Shown piece by piece: positions 8,359 to 17,767 of a DNA stretch of 64,000 bases. Positions within the stretch are counted from its first letter, which is position 1. Every line of letters starts with the position of its first letter. The DNA is from Blautia sp. (lineage in GTDB: Bacteria > Bacillota > Clostridia > Lachnospirales > Lachnospiraceae): NCBI GenBank assembly GCA_022770365.1, contig JALEHU010000077.1, positions 1 to 64,000 on the forward strand, read 5' to 3'. The position numbers and the translations under genes are program-made. The notes under the pieces are model-generated. The model saw only the letters and a program-made list of their open reading frames with translations. It was not told the origin of the DNA and ran no database searches.

Positions 8359-9309
8359 TTACTCCTTATCCTGGCGATGCCTCTCAAAAATTCTCAGCTT
8401 CGCACTCTTGGAACGGGGATTTTCCTCCATCTCCTGCTCACTCGGGAGTATTGGCCTCCTGGTTATGACTTTTCCTTTTGATTGATTCCCGCAGACACAT
8501 ACCGGAAAATCCGGCGGGCATGTGCAGGGATTTTCATTTTTTCGGAAAATCGTCTTGACGATCCTGTCTTCCAGGGAGTGGAAAGTAATGATACAGATCC
8601 TTCCCTCATCACCAAGCATATCGATCATTCCGTCAAGGGATTCCCGAAGTACATCCAGCTCCCGGTTCAATTCGATTCGTATTGCCTGAAATGTACGCTT
8701 AGCCGGATGACCGCCCGTCGCCTGCATCTTCATGGGAATGGCGCGTCGGATAATCTCCGTCAGTTCACCTGTTGTCTCGATAGGCGCTTTCTCCCTTGCA
8801 GCAACAATGTGCTTCGCTATATTTTTTGCAAATTTATCTTCTCCGTAATCACGGATGATACGGTATAATTCTTTCTCATCGTAGCCGTTGACAATGTCAC
8901 TTGCTGTCTGGCTCTGTCTCTGATCCATGCGCATGTCAAGCGGGGCATCCACACGATAAGTAAAGCCGCGCTCTTCATTGTCAAGCTGATAGGAAGAAAC
9001 TCCAAGATCCAGTAAAATCCCATCTACCTGGTGAATGCCGCGGGCTTTCAGCTCATTAGCCATGTAACAATAATTGCTGCGAATGATCGTTGCCTTGTCA
9101 CTAAAGGCAGCCAGCCTCTCACTCGCAGCAATTATTGCATCTTGGTCCTGATCTATGCCAATAAATCTCCCCTTGGCAGAAAGTTTCTTACATACCTCAA
9201 CGGCATGTCCTGCTCCTCCTAAAGTTCCATCCACGTAGATTCCTTCGGGTTTCACCCTTAAACCCTCAATGGTTTCTTCCAGCAATACAGATTTGTGTTT
9301 AAATTCCAT
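8359..9309 (-). CDS. rsmH: 16S rRNA (cytosine-1402-N4)-methyltransferase RsmH (MraW)
   Basis: Uses S-adenosylmethionine to methylate C1402 N4 in the ribosomal decoding centre. Family motifs appear in order: [13 protein letters not shown] at the N-terminus, the SAM loop [41 protein letters not shown] and [13 protein letters not shown] at 9309 is preferred to the in-frame start at 9336 because AGGAG lies seven bases before it; length is then 316 residues, normal for the family. It follows mraZ in the standard dcw order. Confidence 0.96.
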   Translation of the reverse strand: MEFKHKSVLLEETIEGLRVKPEGIYVDGTLGGAGHAVEVCKKLSAKGRFIGIDQDQDAIIAASERLAAFSDKATIIRSNYCYMANELKARGIHQVDGILLDLGVSSYQLDNEERGFTYRVDAPLDMRMDQRQSQTASDIVNGYDEKELYRIIRDYGEDKFAKNIAKHIVAAREKAPIETTGELTEIIRRAIPMKMQATGGHPAKRTFQAIRIELNRELDVLRESLDGMIDMLGDEGRICIITFHSLEDRIVKTIFRKNENPCTCPPDFPVCVCGNQSKGKVITRRPILPSEQEMEENPRSKSAKLRIFERHRQDKE

Positions 9310-9389
9310 ATCCGTCTCCTGTTGGATTTCTTTCAAGCGTAATGCCCAGTATCATATTCACGGATTTCCTCAATCAGATGAACATGATG

Positions 9390-9821
9390 CTAGATGATGA
9401 TACCCATGTCCTGCATACCCTCTGCAATACTGTCCATATCATCATAGTTGCAGTTCTCGCTCCACTTTTCTTTGCTCCAGACTTCAATTCTGTTCAGGTT
9501 TCCTGTCAGAACCACATCTTTATCCAGACCGGCGAATTCCCGTAATGTCTGGGGGACAAGGATTCTCCCCTGCTTGTCCAGTTCACAGTCTGTGGCGCCT
9601 GCTACAAAGAAACGTGAGAAGGTTCTTGCGTTTTTGTTTGTAAGTGGTAATGCTCTGAGTTTCTCTTCAAAGGCTTCCCATTCATCCATGGGATAAATAA
9701 AAAGACAACCATCCAGTCCCTTAGTCAGGACAAACTTTTCCCCTAAAAGTTCCCTGAATTTAGAAGGGATAATCAAACGCCCCTTCGCGTCGATCGTATG
9801 ATTGAATTCTCCCCTGAACAT
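9390..9821 (-). CDS. mraZ: transcriptional regulator MraZ
   Basis: Ring-forming DNA-binding protein that controls the dcw promoter. Two SpoVT/AbrB-like half-domains are visible, each with its signature: [14 protein letters not shown] near the N-terminus and [14 protein letters not shown] in the middle. With the ATG at 9821 (AGGTGA five bases upstream) it has 143 residues, the usual size; an in-frame GTG at 9830 is less likely. It is the first gene of the cluster, and four GTGG boxes at 10-bp spacing upstream are its likely autoregulatory operator. Confidence 0.96.
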   Translation of the reverse strand: MFRGEFNHTIDAKGRLIIPSKFRELLGEKFVLTKGLDGCLFIYPMDEWEAFEEKLRALPLTNKNARTFSRFFVAGATDCELDKQGRILVPQTLREFAGLDKDVVLTGNLNRIEVWSKEKWSENCNYDDMDSIAEGMQDMGIII

Positions 9822-9898
9822 ACAACTCACCTACTCTCAGGAAATGCGATTCTCCCCTTCGCATTTCCGGGCGGGATGGATCTCTGCCATTTACGTCT

Positions 9899-9932
9899 CC
9901 ACCTACCACCACAATTCTCCACTTTCTACCAC
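9899..9932 (-). promoter_or_regulatory. MraZ operator: four GTGG boxes, 10-bp period
   Basis: On the minus strand GTGG occurs at 9929-9932, 9919-9922, 9909-9912 and 9899-9902, each start exactly 10 bases from the next. This is just downstream of the -10 element and ahead of mraZ. MraZ proteins are known to bind direct repeats of short G-rich boxes at about one-helical-turn spacing upstream of their own gene. Confidence 0.8.
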
Positions 9933-9942
9933 TTATGAACCC

Positions 9943-9971
9943 ATTCTAACCTATTTAGGCTGAAAATACAA
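9943..9971 (-). promoter_or_regulatory. dcw cluster promoter (mraZ)
   Basis: On the minus strand TTGTAT (9966-9971), a 17-base spacer and TAGAAT (9943-9948) form a good housekeeping promoter about 120 bases before mraZ. The GTGG array begins about ten bases past the -10, a position suited to repression. Confidence 0.75.
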
Positions 9972-10010
9972 GTGGGAATCTGAGATTTCATAATTTTGTA
10001 AAGTTTTTCC

Positions 10011-10049
10011 AAAAAAAGGAGCCTCCACAATTTCTGTGAAACCTCCCTC
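10011..10049 (-). terminator. terminator of the ychF-lgt transcript
   Basis: On the minus strand a 12-bp stem with one mismatch and a five-base loop (GGAGGTTTCACA with TGTGGAGGCTCC) is followed by seven T. It lies about 40 bases past the lgt stop and separates it from the dcw promoter. Confidence 0.85.
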
Positions 10050-10085
10050 ATAACAACTTATTTTATTCACTTTAATTAATTTTGT

Positions 10086-11276
10086 TCACTCTGGTAACGT
10101 GCAATCAGCCGGTCCAGTTTCCTGCTCAGGAAAAGATTTCTCTGCAGATCTTCCCGGGAGCGGATCCTTCTGTTCAGAATCTCCTGCAGTATCCGGATTT
10201 TCAGATGCAGAAACATTTTCGGCTGACTCCTGCAGTCTTCTGGCTGATGGAAGCGTTCCATCCCAGTCATCCTCCTGCTTTTCAGATTCCTTCTGTGCAG
10301 CCTCCTGTTCCCGCTTCTGTTTCGCAGCAAGTTCCTTCTCTTTTTCATCTCTGTCAAGTTCAGCTTCTGCCTGCTCTTCTGCTGCATAAAATGCTTCTCT
10401 CCTGCGCTTACGGGCAGCAGCCCTTTTTTTCTCCATGGATCGTCTTATCAGTGCTTCTGCTCCAAAAAACAGGAACAAAAATGCCGATATTACAAAAGAC
10501 ACTGAAATCCTGGTTCCGGGAATCATAATCCCATCTGTTCTCAGCCATTCCGTAAAGCAGCGGATCAGTCCGTACAGAGACAGATATCTCATAAAAATCT
10601 CTCCCTGAAACTTCTTTCGTCTCTGACTGGCCAGAAGAAAGAACAGCAGAAGCAGACAGAGAACACTCTCATACAGAAAAACCGGATGAGCCTGAATGCA
10701 GGATACGCCGTCCACCACTGTCAGATGCTCACGCATCGCGGCACTCACCGCACCGGACTGCACAGATGACAGCGGAAGCTGCATGGCAAAATAGCTGTCC
10801 GTATATTCTCCGAAGGATTCCCTGTTAAAGAAATCCCCCCACCTTCCTATTATCTGCGCTGTAAGAAGTCCTATACTGGCAGTATCTGCCATCTTCCAGA
10901 AAGAAGTCTTTCTGATTCTGCAGAACAGAACCGCTCCAAGAATTCCTCCGAACAGGGTCCCGTAGAAAGACATCCCGCCGCTTCGGATATTAAGAATCGA
11001 TTGAATATTCCCGCGATACAAAGACCAGCAGAATGCCACATACAATAGCCGTCCGCCAATAGTCCCGGTAATGATCGACGTGAGAATCATCCCAAGATAA
11101 AGATTGGGTTCCTGGCTGCGTCTTTTGGCTTCAAGCACCACAAAACAGATACCAAGTATCATTCCCAGTGCGATTAGAATTCCGTAAAATGTTATCTCAT
11201 ATCCAAAAACACTGATACCTCTTCCCACATATTTCAGATTGATTCCGATGTTGGGAAATCGAATCGACATCTCCAT
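10086..11276 (-). CDS. lgt: prolipoprotein diacylglyceryl transferase Lgt with long charged C-terminal extension
   Basis: Membrane enzyme that attaches diacylglycerol to the lipobox cysteine of prolipoproteins. The Lgt signature GRWGDFFNRESFGEYTD and the later HPVFLYES are present, among about seven membrane segments. The family is usually 260-290 residues; this one is 396. The last ~120 residues are a highly charged Lys/Arg/Glu stretch (KRAAARKRRREAF, then EKEKELAAKQKREQEA) and an acidic Pro/Ser-rich end, probably cytoplasmic and in part helical. ATG at 11276 and at 11270 are both possible after AGGTGAT. It ends the ychF-lgt unit. Confidence 0.94.
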   Translation of the reverse strand: MEMSIRFPNIGINLKYVGRGISVFGYEITFYGILIALGMILGICFVVLEAKRRSQEPNLYLGMILTSIITGTIGGRLLYVAFCWSLYRGNIQSILNIRSGGMSFYGTLFGGILGAVLFCRIRKTSFWKMADTASIGLLTAQIIGRWGDFFNRESFGEYTDSYFAMQLPLSSVQSGAVSAAMREHLTVVDGVSCIQAHPVFLYESVLCLLLLFFLLASQRRKKFQGEIFMRYLSLYGLIRCFTEWLRTDGIMIPGTRISVSFVISAFLFLFFGAEALIRRSMEKKRAAARKRRREAFYAAEEQAEAELDRDEKEKELAAKQKREQEAAQKESEKQEDDWDGTLPSARRLQESAENVSASENPDTAGDSEQKDPLPGRSAEKSFPEQETGPADCTLPE

Positions 11277-11288
11277 AAATCACCTGTA

Positions 11289-12386
11289 TTATACGTTAAA
11301 ACGGAACAGGATCACATCTCCATCCTGTACAACGTATTCCTTCCCTTCCATGCGAACCAGTCCCTTCTCTCTGGCGCCCGCATAGGAACCGCAGTCCAGA
11401 AGGTCCTGATAATTGACAACTTCCGCCTTGATGAAGCCGCGCTCAAAGTCTGTGTGGATTTTACCTGCTGCCTGTGGTGCTTTCGTTCCGATCCTGATCG
11501 TCCATGCTCTTGTCTCATCTTCACCGGAAGTCAGGAAACTCATCAGTCCCAGAAGACAATAACTTGCTCTTACCAGCTTCTCCAGACCGGACTCTGCAAG
11601 TCCAAGATCCTCCAGAAACATTTTTTTCTCATCTTCTTCCAGTTCTGCGATTTCCTCTTCGATCTGCGCACAGATGACAAAAACTTCACTGTGCTGCTCC
11701 TGTGCATATTTACGGACATCCTGCACAAATGCATTGGATGCGCCGTCATCTGAAAGATCATCTTCTGCAACATTGGCAGCGTAGATTACCGGTTTCGCTG
11801 TGAGAAGATTATACGTATTCATCCAGCCTTCTTCATCTTCATTCTCAAGCTCCAGGGTAATGGCCATCTGTCCGCCTTCCAGGTGTTCTTTCACTTTCTG
11901 AAGAAAATTCAGCTCTCTTGCAGCTTCCTTATCCATACGGGCTGTCTTGGTCACTTTGGCGATTCTTCTCTCCATTATCTCCAGATCAGAGAAAATCAGC
12001 TCAAGATTGATCGTCTCAATATCACGAAGAGGATCGATTGTCCCATCCACATGCACTACATTGGAATCTTCAAAGCAGCGTACCACATGAACGATCGCAT
12101 CTACCTCACGGATATTTGCCAGGAACTGATTGCCAAGCCCTTCACCCTTGGATGCTCCCTTTACAAGTCCAGCAATATCCACAAATTCAATCACGGCAGG
12201 TGTTACTTTTTTGGAATGATAGAAATCTCCCAGAAGCTGAAGTCTCTCATCCGGAACTGTTACAATTCCCACATTGGGGTCAATGGTGCAGAATGGATAA
12301 TTTGCAGATTCAGCACCTGCTTTCGTAAGCGAATTAAACAATGTACTTTTGCCTACATTCGGCAAACCTACAATTCCAAGTTTCAT
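11289..12386 (-). CDS. ychF: redox-regulated ATPase YchF (OLA1 family)
   Basis: Obg-superfamily P-loop ATPase that associates with ribosomes. The 365-residue length matches the family. Visible are G1 (GLPNVGKSTLFNSLT) at the N-terminus, G3 (DIAGLVKGASKGEGLGNQFL), and at the G4 position NVAE rather than NKxD, the family feature linked to ATP preference. A coiled coil follows, then the C-terminal TGS domain (TDFERGFIKAEVV). ATG at 12386 is 176 bases after the thiamine pyrophosphokinase gene and lgt follows 12 bases later. Confidence 0.97.
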   Translation of the reverse strand: MKLGIVGLPNVGKSTLFNSLTKAGAESANYPFCTIDPNVGIVTVPDERLQLLGDFYHSKKVTPAVIEFVDIAGLVKGASKGEGLGNQFLANIREVDAIVHVVRCFEDSNVVHVDGTIDPLRDIETINLELIFSDLEIMERRIAKVTKTARMDKEAARELNFLQKVKEHLEGGQMAITLELENEDEEGWMNTYNLLTAKPVIYAANVAEDDLSDDGASNAFVQDVRKYAQEQHSEVFVICAQIEEEIAELEEDEKKMFLEDLGLAESGLEKLVRASYCLLGLMSFLTSGEDETRAWTIRIGTKAPQAAGKIHTDFERGFIKAEVVNYQDLLDCGSYAGAREKGLVRMEGKEYVVQDGDVILFRFNV

Positions 12387-12496
12387 AATAAATTCCTCTC
12401 TTTATGTCAATGTTTTGTATCTGTTGTCTGTTGCACTTCGGCATACTCCATCTTAACATAACCATATATCGGATTCAAGCCACGAAATGACAAAAT

Positions 12497-12516
12497 ATAA
12501 CAGGAATTCCTGTTAT
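12497..12516 (-). terminator. perfect 20-bp palindrome, possible weak terminator
   Basis: ATAACAGGAATTCCTGTTAT is a perfect palindrome in the gap between the thiamine pyrophosphokinase stop and ychF. On the minus strand it is followed by ATTTTG. It could be a weak terminator of the upstream operon, or an operator for ychF. Confidence 0.35.
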
Positions 12517-12562
12517 CCGCACACAACATTGCCATTTCAGTACAGCCCGTATTCCCCGGTCT

Positions 12563-13246
12563 TCAATCCCTGGACATGATCATCAGAAGAGTTCCCGAAT
12601 CATACAGGATCTCGGCTCTCTCTTTCTGAATCTCGTTGCTCACGGTCAGCCCGCTGTCAGAAACTGTCAGATGATATCCGTTCAAAGGATACTTGAAGCC
12701 CTTCAGCGTAAGACCTTCCACATCCCCGCCCACAGGGAAAAAAGAAACATACTTTCCGAACTGGCTTCCGCTTTCCAGAAATGTCCCGCTCTCTGCCAGC
12801 GCTATATAGTTACATGAATCCAGAAGAATGATATGTGCCCCCCGTTTTTTTCCGAGAGACAGAAGTCCCAGATTGGCAAGCACATGATCCAGGCGGCTTC
12901 CTGTAGCACCAAGAATTGCGATATTTTTCTTTCCGCGATTCATGGCAAGCACAGCCGCAGACTGTGTATCTGAATCATCTTTTTCCGGTTTCAGTTGCTG
13001 GATTTCCAGCTCAGGAAGTGTCTGAAGATATGTTTTGCCTTTTTCCGAAAGACTGTCGAAATCCCCTACGGCAATATCCGGCCGGATTCCGGCATTCCCG
13101 GCAGCCTCCATAAAGAAATCCATTCCCCTGTCGGCTGCGATCAGACAGATATTCTCCCTTCCTGCTTCGTTTATAGTTTTTTTCAAAAAATCGAGGGCAA
13201 AATCTCTTTGGATATTGCCCCCGCTTACGATTATCGTATCAATCAT
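12563..13246 (-). CDS. thiamine pyrophosphokinase
   Basis: Transfers pyrophosphate from ATP to thiamine, giving the cofactor thiamine diphosphate. The 227-residue protein has the expected blocks: AADRGMDFF, the metal-binding GDFDSLSE, KDDSDTQSA and GATGSRLDHVLANL, then a C-terminal beta-sandwich thiamine-binding domain (GLTLKGFKYPLNGYHL). It follows rpe by 12 bases in the rsgA-rpe-TPK order common in Firmicutes. The gene is called thiN in Bacillus. Confidence 0.94.
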   Translation of the reverse strand: MIDTIIVSGGNIQRDFALDFLKKTINEAGRENICLIAADRGMDFFMEAAGNAGIRPDIAVGDFDSLSEKGKTYLQTLPELEIQQLKPEKDDSDTQSAAVLAMNRGKKNIAILGATGSRLDHVLANLGLLSLGKKRGAHIILLDSCNYIALAESGTFLESGSQFGKYVSFFPVGGDVEGLTLKGFKYPLNGYHLTVSDSGLTVSNEIQKERAEILYDSGTLLMIMSRD

Positions 13247-13258
13247 TTGATTTCCTCA

Positions 13259-13930
13259 TTAGTCCAGTTCCTGACTGATTTTATCAATTTTGCGAAGGAT
13301 ATTCTTCACATTGTGCTCCAGATCACCAGAGAATACATAGGATCCTGCTACAATCAGGTTTGCTCCTGCCTTCATGACCGTTTCCAGTGTATCATCATTG
13401 ATTCCTCCATCCACCTGGATTTCCACATTCAGATTCTCATTATCGATCAGTTCACGAAGTTCCTGGATCTTTTCTGTACAGTCATCCAGGTATTTCTGTC
13501 CGCCAAATCCGGGCTGTACAGTCATGACAAGCACCAGATCCACATCCTCCAGAAGATGACTGATGTCATTTACCGGAGTTGCCGGCTTAATAGATATTCC
13601 TGCCTTTACTCCCGCATCTTTGATCAGTTCAATGGCAAGCTCCGGATCATCGGATGCTTCCGCATGAATTGTGATAGAATCCGCACCGCACTTCACAAAG
13701 TCCTGAATATATCGTTCCGGTGCAGTCACCATCAGATGCACATCAAAAAACATTTCCGATTCCCTGCGGATGGATCGGATCACCGGCATCCCAAAAGAGA
13801 TGCTTGGTACAAAATCTCCATCCATGACATCAATATGGAGCCATTTTACCCCGGCTTTTTCCAGGGTTTTAATCTGTTCGCCCAGGCGGTTGAAGTCCGC
13901 TGATAAAATCGACGGGCACAATTGATACAT
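13259..13930 (-). CDS. rpe: ribulose-phosphate 3-epimerase
   Basis: Interconverts ribulose 5-phosphate and xylulose 5-phosphate in the pentose phosphate pathway. The 223-residue TIM barrel has LCPSILSADF at the N-terminus, HIDVMDGDFVPSISFG with the catalytic Asp and metal His, the phosphate-loop PGFGGQKY and VDGGIN. Only three bases separate it from rsgA, so the two are co-transcribed. Confidence 0.97.
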   Translation of the reverse strand: MYQLCPSILSADFNRLGEQIKTLEKAGVKWLHIDVMDGDFVPSISFGMPVIRSIRRESEMFFDVHLMVTAPERYIQDFVKCGADSITIHAEASDDPELAIELIKDAGVKAGISIKPATPVNDISHLLEDVDLVLVMTVQPGFGGQKYLDDCTEKIQELRELIDNENLNVEIQVDGGINDDTLETVMKAGANLIVAGSYVFSGDLEHNVKNILRKIDKISQELD

Positions 13931-13933
13931 AAT

Positions 13934-14812
13934 TCAGTATCTCCTTTTCTCTTTTAATTCTTCATAAAGTCCCAGATAATCTTCATATCTGATTCTGCTG
14001 ATTTTTTGCTCTTCCAGTGCCTCCTTGACTGCACATCCCGGTTCATGAATATGCCGGCAGCCCTGGAAACGGCATTTGCCTTCATACTGGCGGAATTCCC
14101 GAAAATAATCTTTCAGATCCTGCTCTTCCATGTCAGTGAGATACAGGGATGTAAATCCCGGTGTATCCACCAGATACGTATCCGCTGCCACAGGTATCAC
14201 CTGTGAATGTCTTGTGGTATGACGGCCTCTTTTCAGTTTTTTACTGATTTCACCGGTCTCCATCTGCACTTCTCCCTGCAGGAGATTGGTCAGGGAAGAT
14301 TTGCCAACCCCGGAAGGCCCTGCCACAACAGTTGTCTTCCCCTGAAGAACCTGCCGTATTTCTTCCACACCTTCTCCCATACTCGCGCTTGAGAGAATCA
14401 CATGATAGCCGCAATTCGTATACGTTTCATTCAGAAATTCCAGTTCTTCCTGACTGGCCAGGTCTATTTTGTTAAAACAAATGACCGCAGGAATTCCTTC
14501 CTGTTCCATCATGATGAGGAATCGATCCAGAAGCATATAATTCGGCCTGGGATTCTCAACTGCGAAAATCACAAAAGCCTGATCCACATTGGCCACTGCC
14601 GGACGGATCAGAGAATTGCGGCGGGGCATGATTGAAATGATACTGCCCGTTTTTTCTTCACCGTCAAGGATCTGAACTTCCACATCATCACCTACAAGAG
14701 GCTTCTGATTATCCTTCCGGAAGATTCCCTTTGCTTTGCATTCATAGACTTCTCCATCTTCTGCATGTACATAGTAGAATCCGGCGATGCCTTTCATTAT
14801 TTTACCCTGCAT
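13934..14812 (-). CDS. rsgA: ribosome small subunit-dependent GTPase RsgA
   Basis: Circularly permuted GTPase acting late in 30S subunit maturation. After an N-terminal OB-fold the G motifs appear in permuted order: G4 (CFNKIDL), then G1 (VAGPSGVGKSSL), then G3 (DTPGFTSL). The C-terminal zinc knuckle has Cys-x5-... ligands in CRFQGCRHIHEPGC. Length (292 residues) is normal. The start at 14812 is four bases from the prkC stop; a second in-frame ATG five codons later is possible. The rsgA-prkC-prpC neighbourhood is conserved in Gram-positives. Confidence 0.95.
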   Translation of the reverse strand: MQGKIMKGIAGFYYVHAEDGEVYECKAKGIFRKDNQKPLVGDDVEVQILDGEEKTGSIISIMPRRNSLIRPAVANVDQAFVIFAVENPRPNYMLLDRFLIMMEQEGIPAVICFNKIDLASQEELEFLNETYTNCGYHVILSSASMGEGVEEIRQVLQGKTTVVAGPSGVGKSSLTNLLQGEVQMETGEISKKLKRGRHTTRHSQVIPVAADTYLVDTPGFTSLYLTDMEEQDLKDYFREFRQYEGKCRFQGCRHIHEPGCAVKEALEEQKISRIRYEDYLGLYEELKEKRRY

Positions 14813-14815
14813 GCA

Positions 14816-17026
14816 CTATTCAACCTTTTCAAACGTGATGGAATAGTGACCCAGTTCCTGATATTCCCCGTCTACCTGTTCTGACAGGTACAAAGTACCT
14901 TCACTTACACCGGAAGCTCCGGTAATATCAAGCTGATACGGGAAAGTAAGAACCTGATTTTCCAGTACAAGTGTTGCGGTCGGCTGCCCGTTCACATTCT
15001 GCACCAGTTCAAGTCTCACTGCACCGCCCTGATAGCCTGCAGGTGTATCCAGGCGCTGTGTACATTTCCAGGTTCCGTCAGCTCCGGGAGCTGCAGCCTG
15101 TGTCTGTGTTGTGGTATCCTGTACAGGTGTGTCCTGCGTCGTGGGCTCAGTCTGTGATGCAGACGGATCCTTATCACCGCAGCTTACGGTAAGAGTGATC
15201 GGTTCGTCCGGATTTGCATAGGAATATGCTTCAGGATTCTGTGCAATAACATCCCCTTCCTCATAATCCGTACTTCTCTGTTCTACGATCTGAATATCAA
15301 TCCATTTGCCCAGAACAGTAACTGCATCATTCTTCTGCCAGCCGATTACATCCGGAACCTCCACATCGTCTCCATAGTAATTAACGCCTCTGCTGACTAC
15401 AAGTGTAATCGTATCGCCTGCCCTGGCAGTTGTTCCGCCTTCCGGTGTTGTATAATATACATAACCCGGATCCACAAGGCAGTAACCATTTTCATCCAGG
15501 TCACTGTATTGTTTCTGAACATTCACCGTAAATCCTGCATCTTCCAGAACCTGCTGTGCTTCTACACCTGTCTTTCCATCTGTATCCGGAACTGTAACTT
15601 CCTGAACACCTTTGCTGACATAATATTTCAATGTAGTAAATGCTTCTACCATGGTACCTGCCGGAATATCCTGCTCGCAGATACGGCCCTTTTCCTGATC
15701 GGAAGCCTTTTCGCCGATGATCTGGATTCCCAGCTGGGAATTCAGTGTCAGTTCGCCTGCTTCATCCTCTGTAAGACCGATCAGATTCGGTACCTCCACA
15801 AGATTATCCTCTTCTTTCCCCGCTGTCTGCTGTTCTTCCTGCTTTTTCTCCGGTTCTGCACTTCCACCGATCAGGCCTGATGCTTTGCCGATATAAAAAA
15901 TCAGGGCAACCAGCAGAGCGGCACCTGCGATCAGGGCAACGATCGTCACAACTCTTCCGATATTCCGTTTTTTCTCGGATCTGCGTCTGGATCTGGTACC
16001 GGAAGAACGTTTTTCGGAATATCCGTCATCACCGTCATCATAATCTGTATCGTAGATTTCCTCTTCCAGGTCTGCAGCCTCCTGCTTTTTCTGTACTGTT
16101 CGGGTGGTCTGTTTGGGAGTATGCTTGATCTCACCAAGTTCCTCATCGGAAATCACAACTGTCTTTGCTTCGTTATCAACAGTATCAATTCTAACAAAAT
16201 CCCCCTGCGGGTCGATCAGAGAATGTTTCAGATCTGCAATAACCTCTTCCATACGGTCATAACGTCTTCCAACACTCTTCTGCGTACATTTCAGGATGAT
16301 CTGCTCCAGGCTGTACGGAAGATCTTCCGTGTAAACACTTGGCGGAATCATCTCCTCCTGAAGATGTTTAATGGCAATGGCTACTGTCGTATCACCATCA
16401 AAAGGAACCCTTCCCGTAACCATTTCATATAAGGTAATTCCCAGTGAATAAATATCACTTTTTTCATCACTGTATCCGCCGCGCACCTGTTCAGGGGAGC
16501 TGTAATGCACGGATCCCATTACATTGGAACTGATGGTATTGGAAGATGCTGCTCTGGCAATTCCAAAATCGGTCACCTTCACCTTGCCGTCAGTAGAAAT
16601 AATAATATTCTGAGGCTTCACATCACGATGAACGATTCCATGACTGTGAGCAGCCTCCAGTCCCATGGAAACCTGAATGGCAATACTGGTGGCTTCCTTC
16701 ACGGAAAGCTTGCCTTTCTTGGTAATATATTCTTTCAGAGTGATACCTTCGATCAGTTCCATAACGATGTAGTAGACACCTTCATCGTCTCCTACATCAA
16801 ACACATTGACAATATTCGGATGTGTAAGACCCGCAGCCGCCTGGGCTTCGCTTCTGAATTTCCGGATAAATGTCGTGTCCTCACGAAATTCTGCCTTCAG
16901 GACCTTCACTGCCACAAAACGATTCAGTTTATGATCCTTGGCTTTGTAAACATCGGCCATTCCGCCGGTTCCTATTTTCGCTAAAATCTCATAGCGTTCT
17001 GCAATAATCATTCCAGTCTTCAACAT
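14816..17026 (-). CDS. prkC: Ser/Thr protein kinase PrkC with PASTA domains
   Basis: Membrane receptor kinase that senses peptidoglycan fragments. The N-terminal kinase domain (about 1-270) has the glycine loop GTGGMADVYKA, VAVKVLK (catalytic Lys), HRDVKPQN and DFGIA; the activation loop is Ser/Thr-rich (SSNTISSNVMGS). A basic linker (RSRRRSEKKRN) precedes a membrane span (ALIAGAALLVALIFYIG). Outside are at least three PASTA repeats, starting VEVPNLIGLTEDEA, VTVPDTDGKTGVEA and VEVPDVIGWQKNDA, a Thr/Gln-rich linker and a C-terminal beta-rich domain of unknown role. Its start overlaps the prpC end by seven bases, pairing it with the opposing phosphatase. Confidence 0.96.
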   Translation of the reverse strand: MLKTGMIIAERYEILAKIGTGGMADVYKAKDHKLNRFVAVKVLKAEFREDTTFIRKFRSEAQAAAGLTHPNIVNVFDVGDDEGVYYIVMELIEGITLKEYITKKGKLSVKEATSIAIQVSMGLEAAHSHGIVHRDVKPQNIIISTDGKVKVTDFGIARAASSNTISSNVMGSVHYSSPEQVRGGYSDEKSDIYSLGITLYEMVTGRVPFDGDTTVAIAIKHLQEEMIPPSVYTEDLPYSLEQIILKCTQKSVGRRYDRMEEVIADLKHSLIDPQGDFVRIDTVDNEAKTVVISDEELGEIKHTPKQTTRTVQKKQEAADLEEEIYDTDYDDGDDGYSEKRSSGTRSRRRSEKKRNIGRVVTIVALIAGAALLVALIFYIGKASGLIGGSAEPEKKQEEQQTAGKEEDNLVEVPNLIGLTEDEAGELTLNSQLGIQIIGEKASDQEKGRICEQDIPAGTMVEAFTTLKYYVSKGVQEVTVPDTDGKTGVEAQQVLEDAGFTVNVQKQYSDLDENGYCLVDPGYVYYTTPEGGTTARAGDTITLVVSRGVNYYGDDVEVPDVIGWQKNDAVTVLGKWIDIQIVEQRSTDYEEGDVIAQNPEAYSYANPDEPITLTVSCGDKDPSASQTEPTTQDTPVQDTTTQTQAAAPGADGTWKCTQRLDTPAGYQGGAVRLELVQNVNGQPTATLVLENQVLTFPYQLDITGASGVSEGTLYLSEQVDGEYQELGHYSITFEKVE

Positions 17027-17766
17027 TTCTCCACCTCATTTGTGAATGGTTCTATTAATACAATTGCAATGTTATCCTTGCCGCCGTTATGGTTGGCTTC
17101 CCGAATCAGTATCTCACCTTTTTCGGCAAGTTCTGTATCCGGTTTCAAAATGACTTCTTCAAGTTTCTGATCTTCCACCATATTACTCAGACCGTCAGAG
17201 CACATAAGAATTGTGCTTCCCGGTTCCAGTTTCAGATCAAAGAAATCAATATCTACTGTTCTTTCTGCTCCAAGGGCTCTCGTAATAATATTTTTATCCG
17301 GATGGTTCCTGGCTTCTTCCGGTTTCAGTTCTCCCATCCGAACCATCTCCTGTACCAGTGAATGGTCCTTCGTCACCTGGCGGATATGATCCTGTATCAC
17401 GTACAGGCGGCTGTCGCCTACATTTGCAATGTATGCGTAATGCCCTACGATCGTAGATACCACCATTGTGGTTCCCATTCCTCTGAGGTGTTCGTCCTTC
17501 TGTGCCTGCTCTATGATTTCTGTATTCGCAGTTTCGATGGCATGACGGATAACCTTGATAGGATTAAAATCCGCATCTCCACGAATCTCGTCGACCAGGA
17601 TCTGGACAGCGTGTGAAGATGCATAATCTCCTGCATTATGTCCGCCCATTCCATCAGCAACGACAAACAGATTTGGAAGATTCCCTACAGGGCCGTCACA
17701 GACAAACACATAATCCTGGTTCATCTTGCGCTTCTGCCCCACATCTGTAGCTGAATATACCCTCAT
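17020..17766 (-). CDS. prpC: PP2C-type protein phosphatase PrpC/Stp
   Basis: Mn/Mg-dependent phosphatase that reverses PrkC phosphorylation. PP2C motifs with metal-binding aspartates are DVGQKRKMNQDY, VADGMGGHNAGD, GDSRLYV, CSDGLSNMV and GGKDNIAIVLI. ATG at 17766 (RVYSATDVG...) gives 248 residues; the longer frame to 17793 would need TTG inside rlmN. The stop of rlmN and this start lie within four bases, so translation is probably coupled. Confidence 0.96.
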   Translation of the reverse strand: MRVYSATDVGQKRKMNQDYVFVCDGPVGNLPNLFVVADGMGGHNAGDYASSHAVQILVDEIRGDADFNPIKVIRHAIETANTEIIEQAQKDEHLRGMGTTMVVSTIVGHYAYIANVGDSRLYVIQDHIRQVTKDHSLVQEMVRMGELKPEEARNHPDKNIITRALGAERTVDIDFFDLKLEPGSTILMCSDGLSNMVEDQKLEEVILKPDTELAEKGEILIREANHNGGKDNIAIVLIEPFTNEVEKC

Positions 17767-17767
17767 G

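Noticed and set aside
9899-9932. CRISPR-like short repeats
   Set aside because: The units are 10-bp operator boxes with no spacers; no repeat-spacer array or cas genes anywhere in the window.
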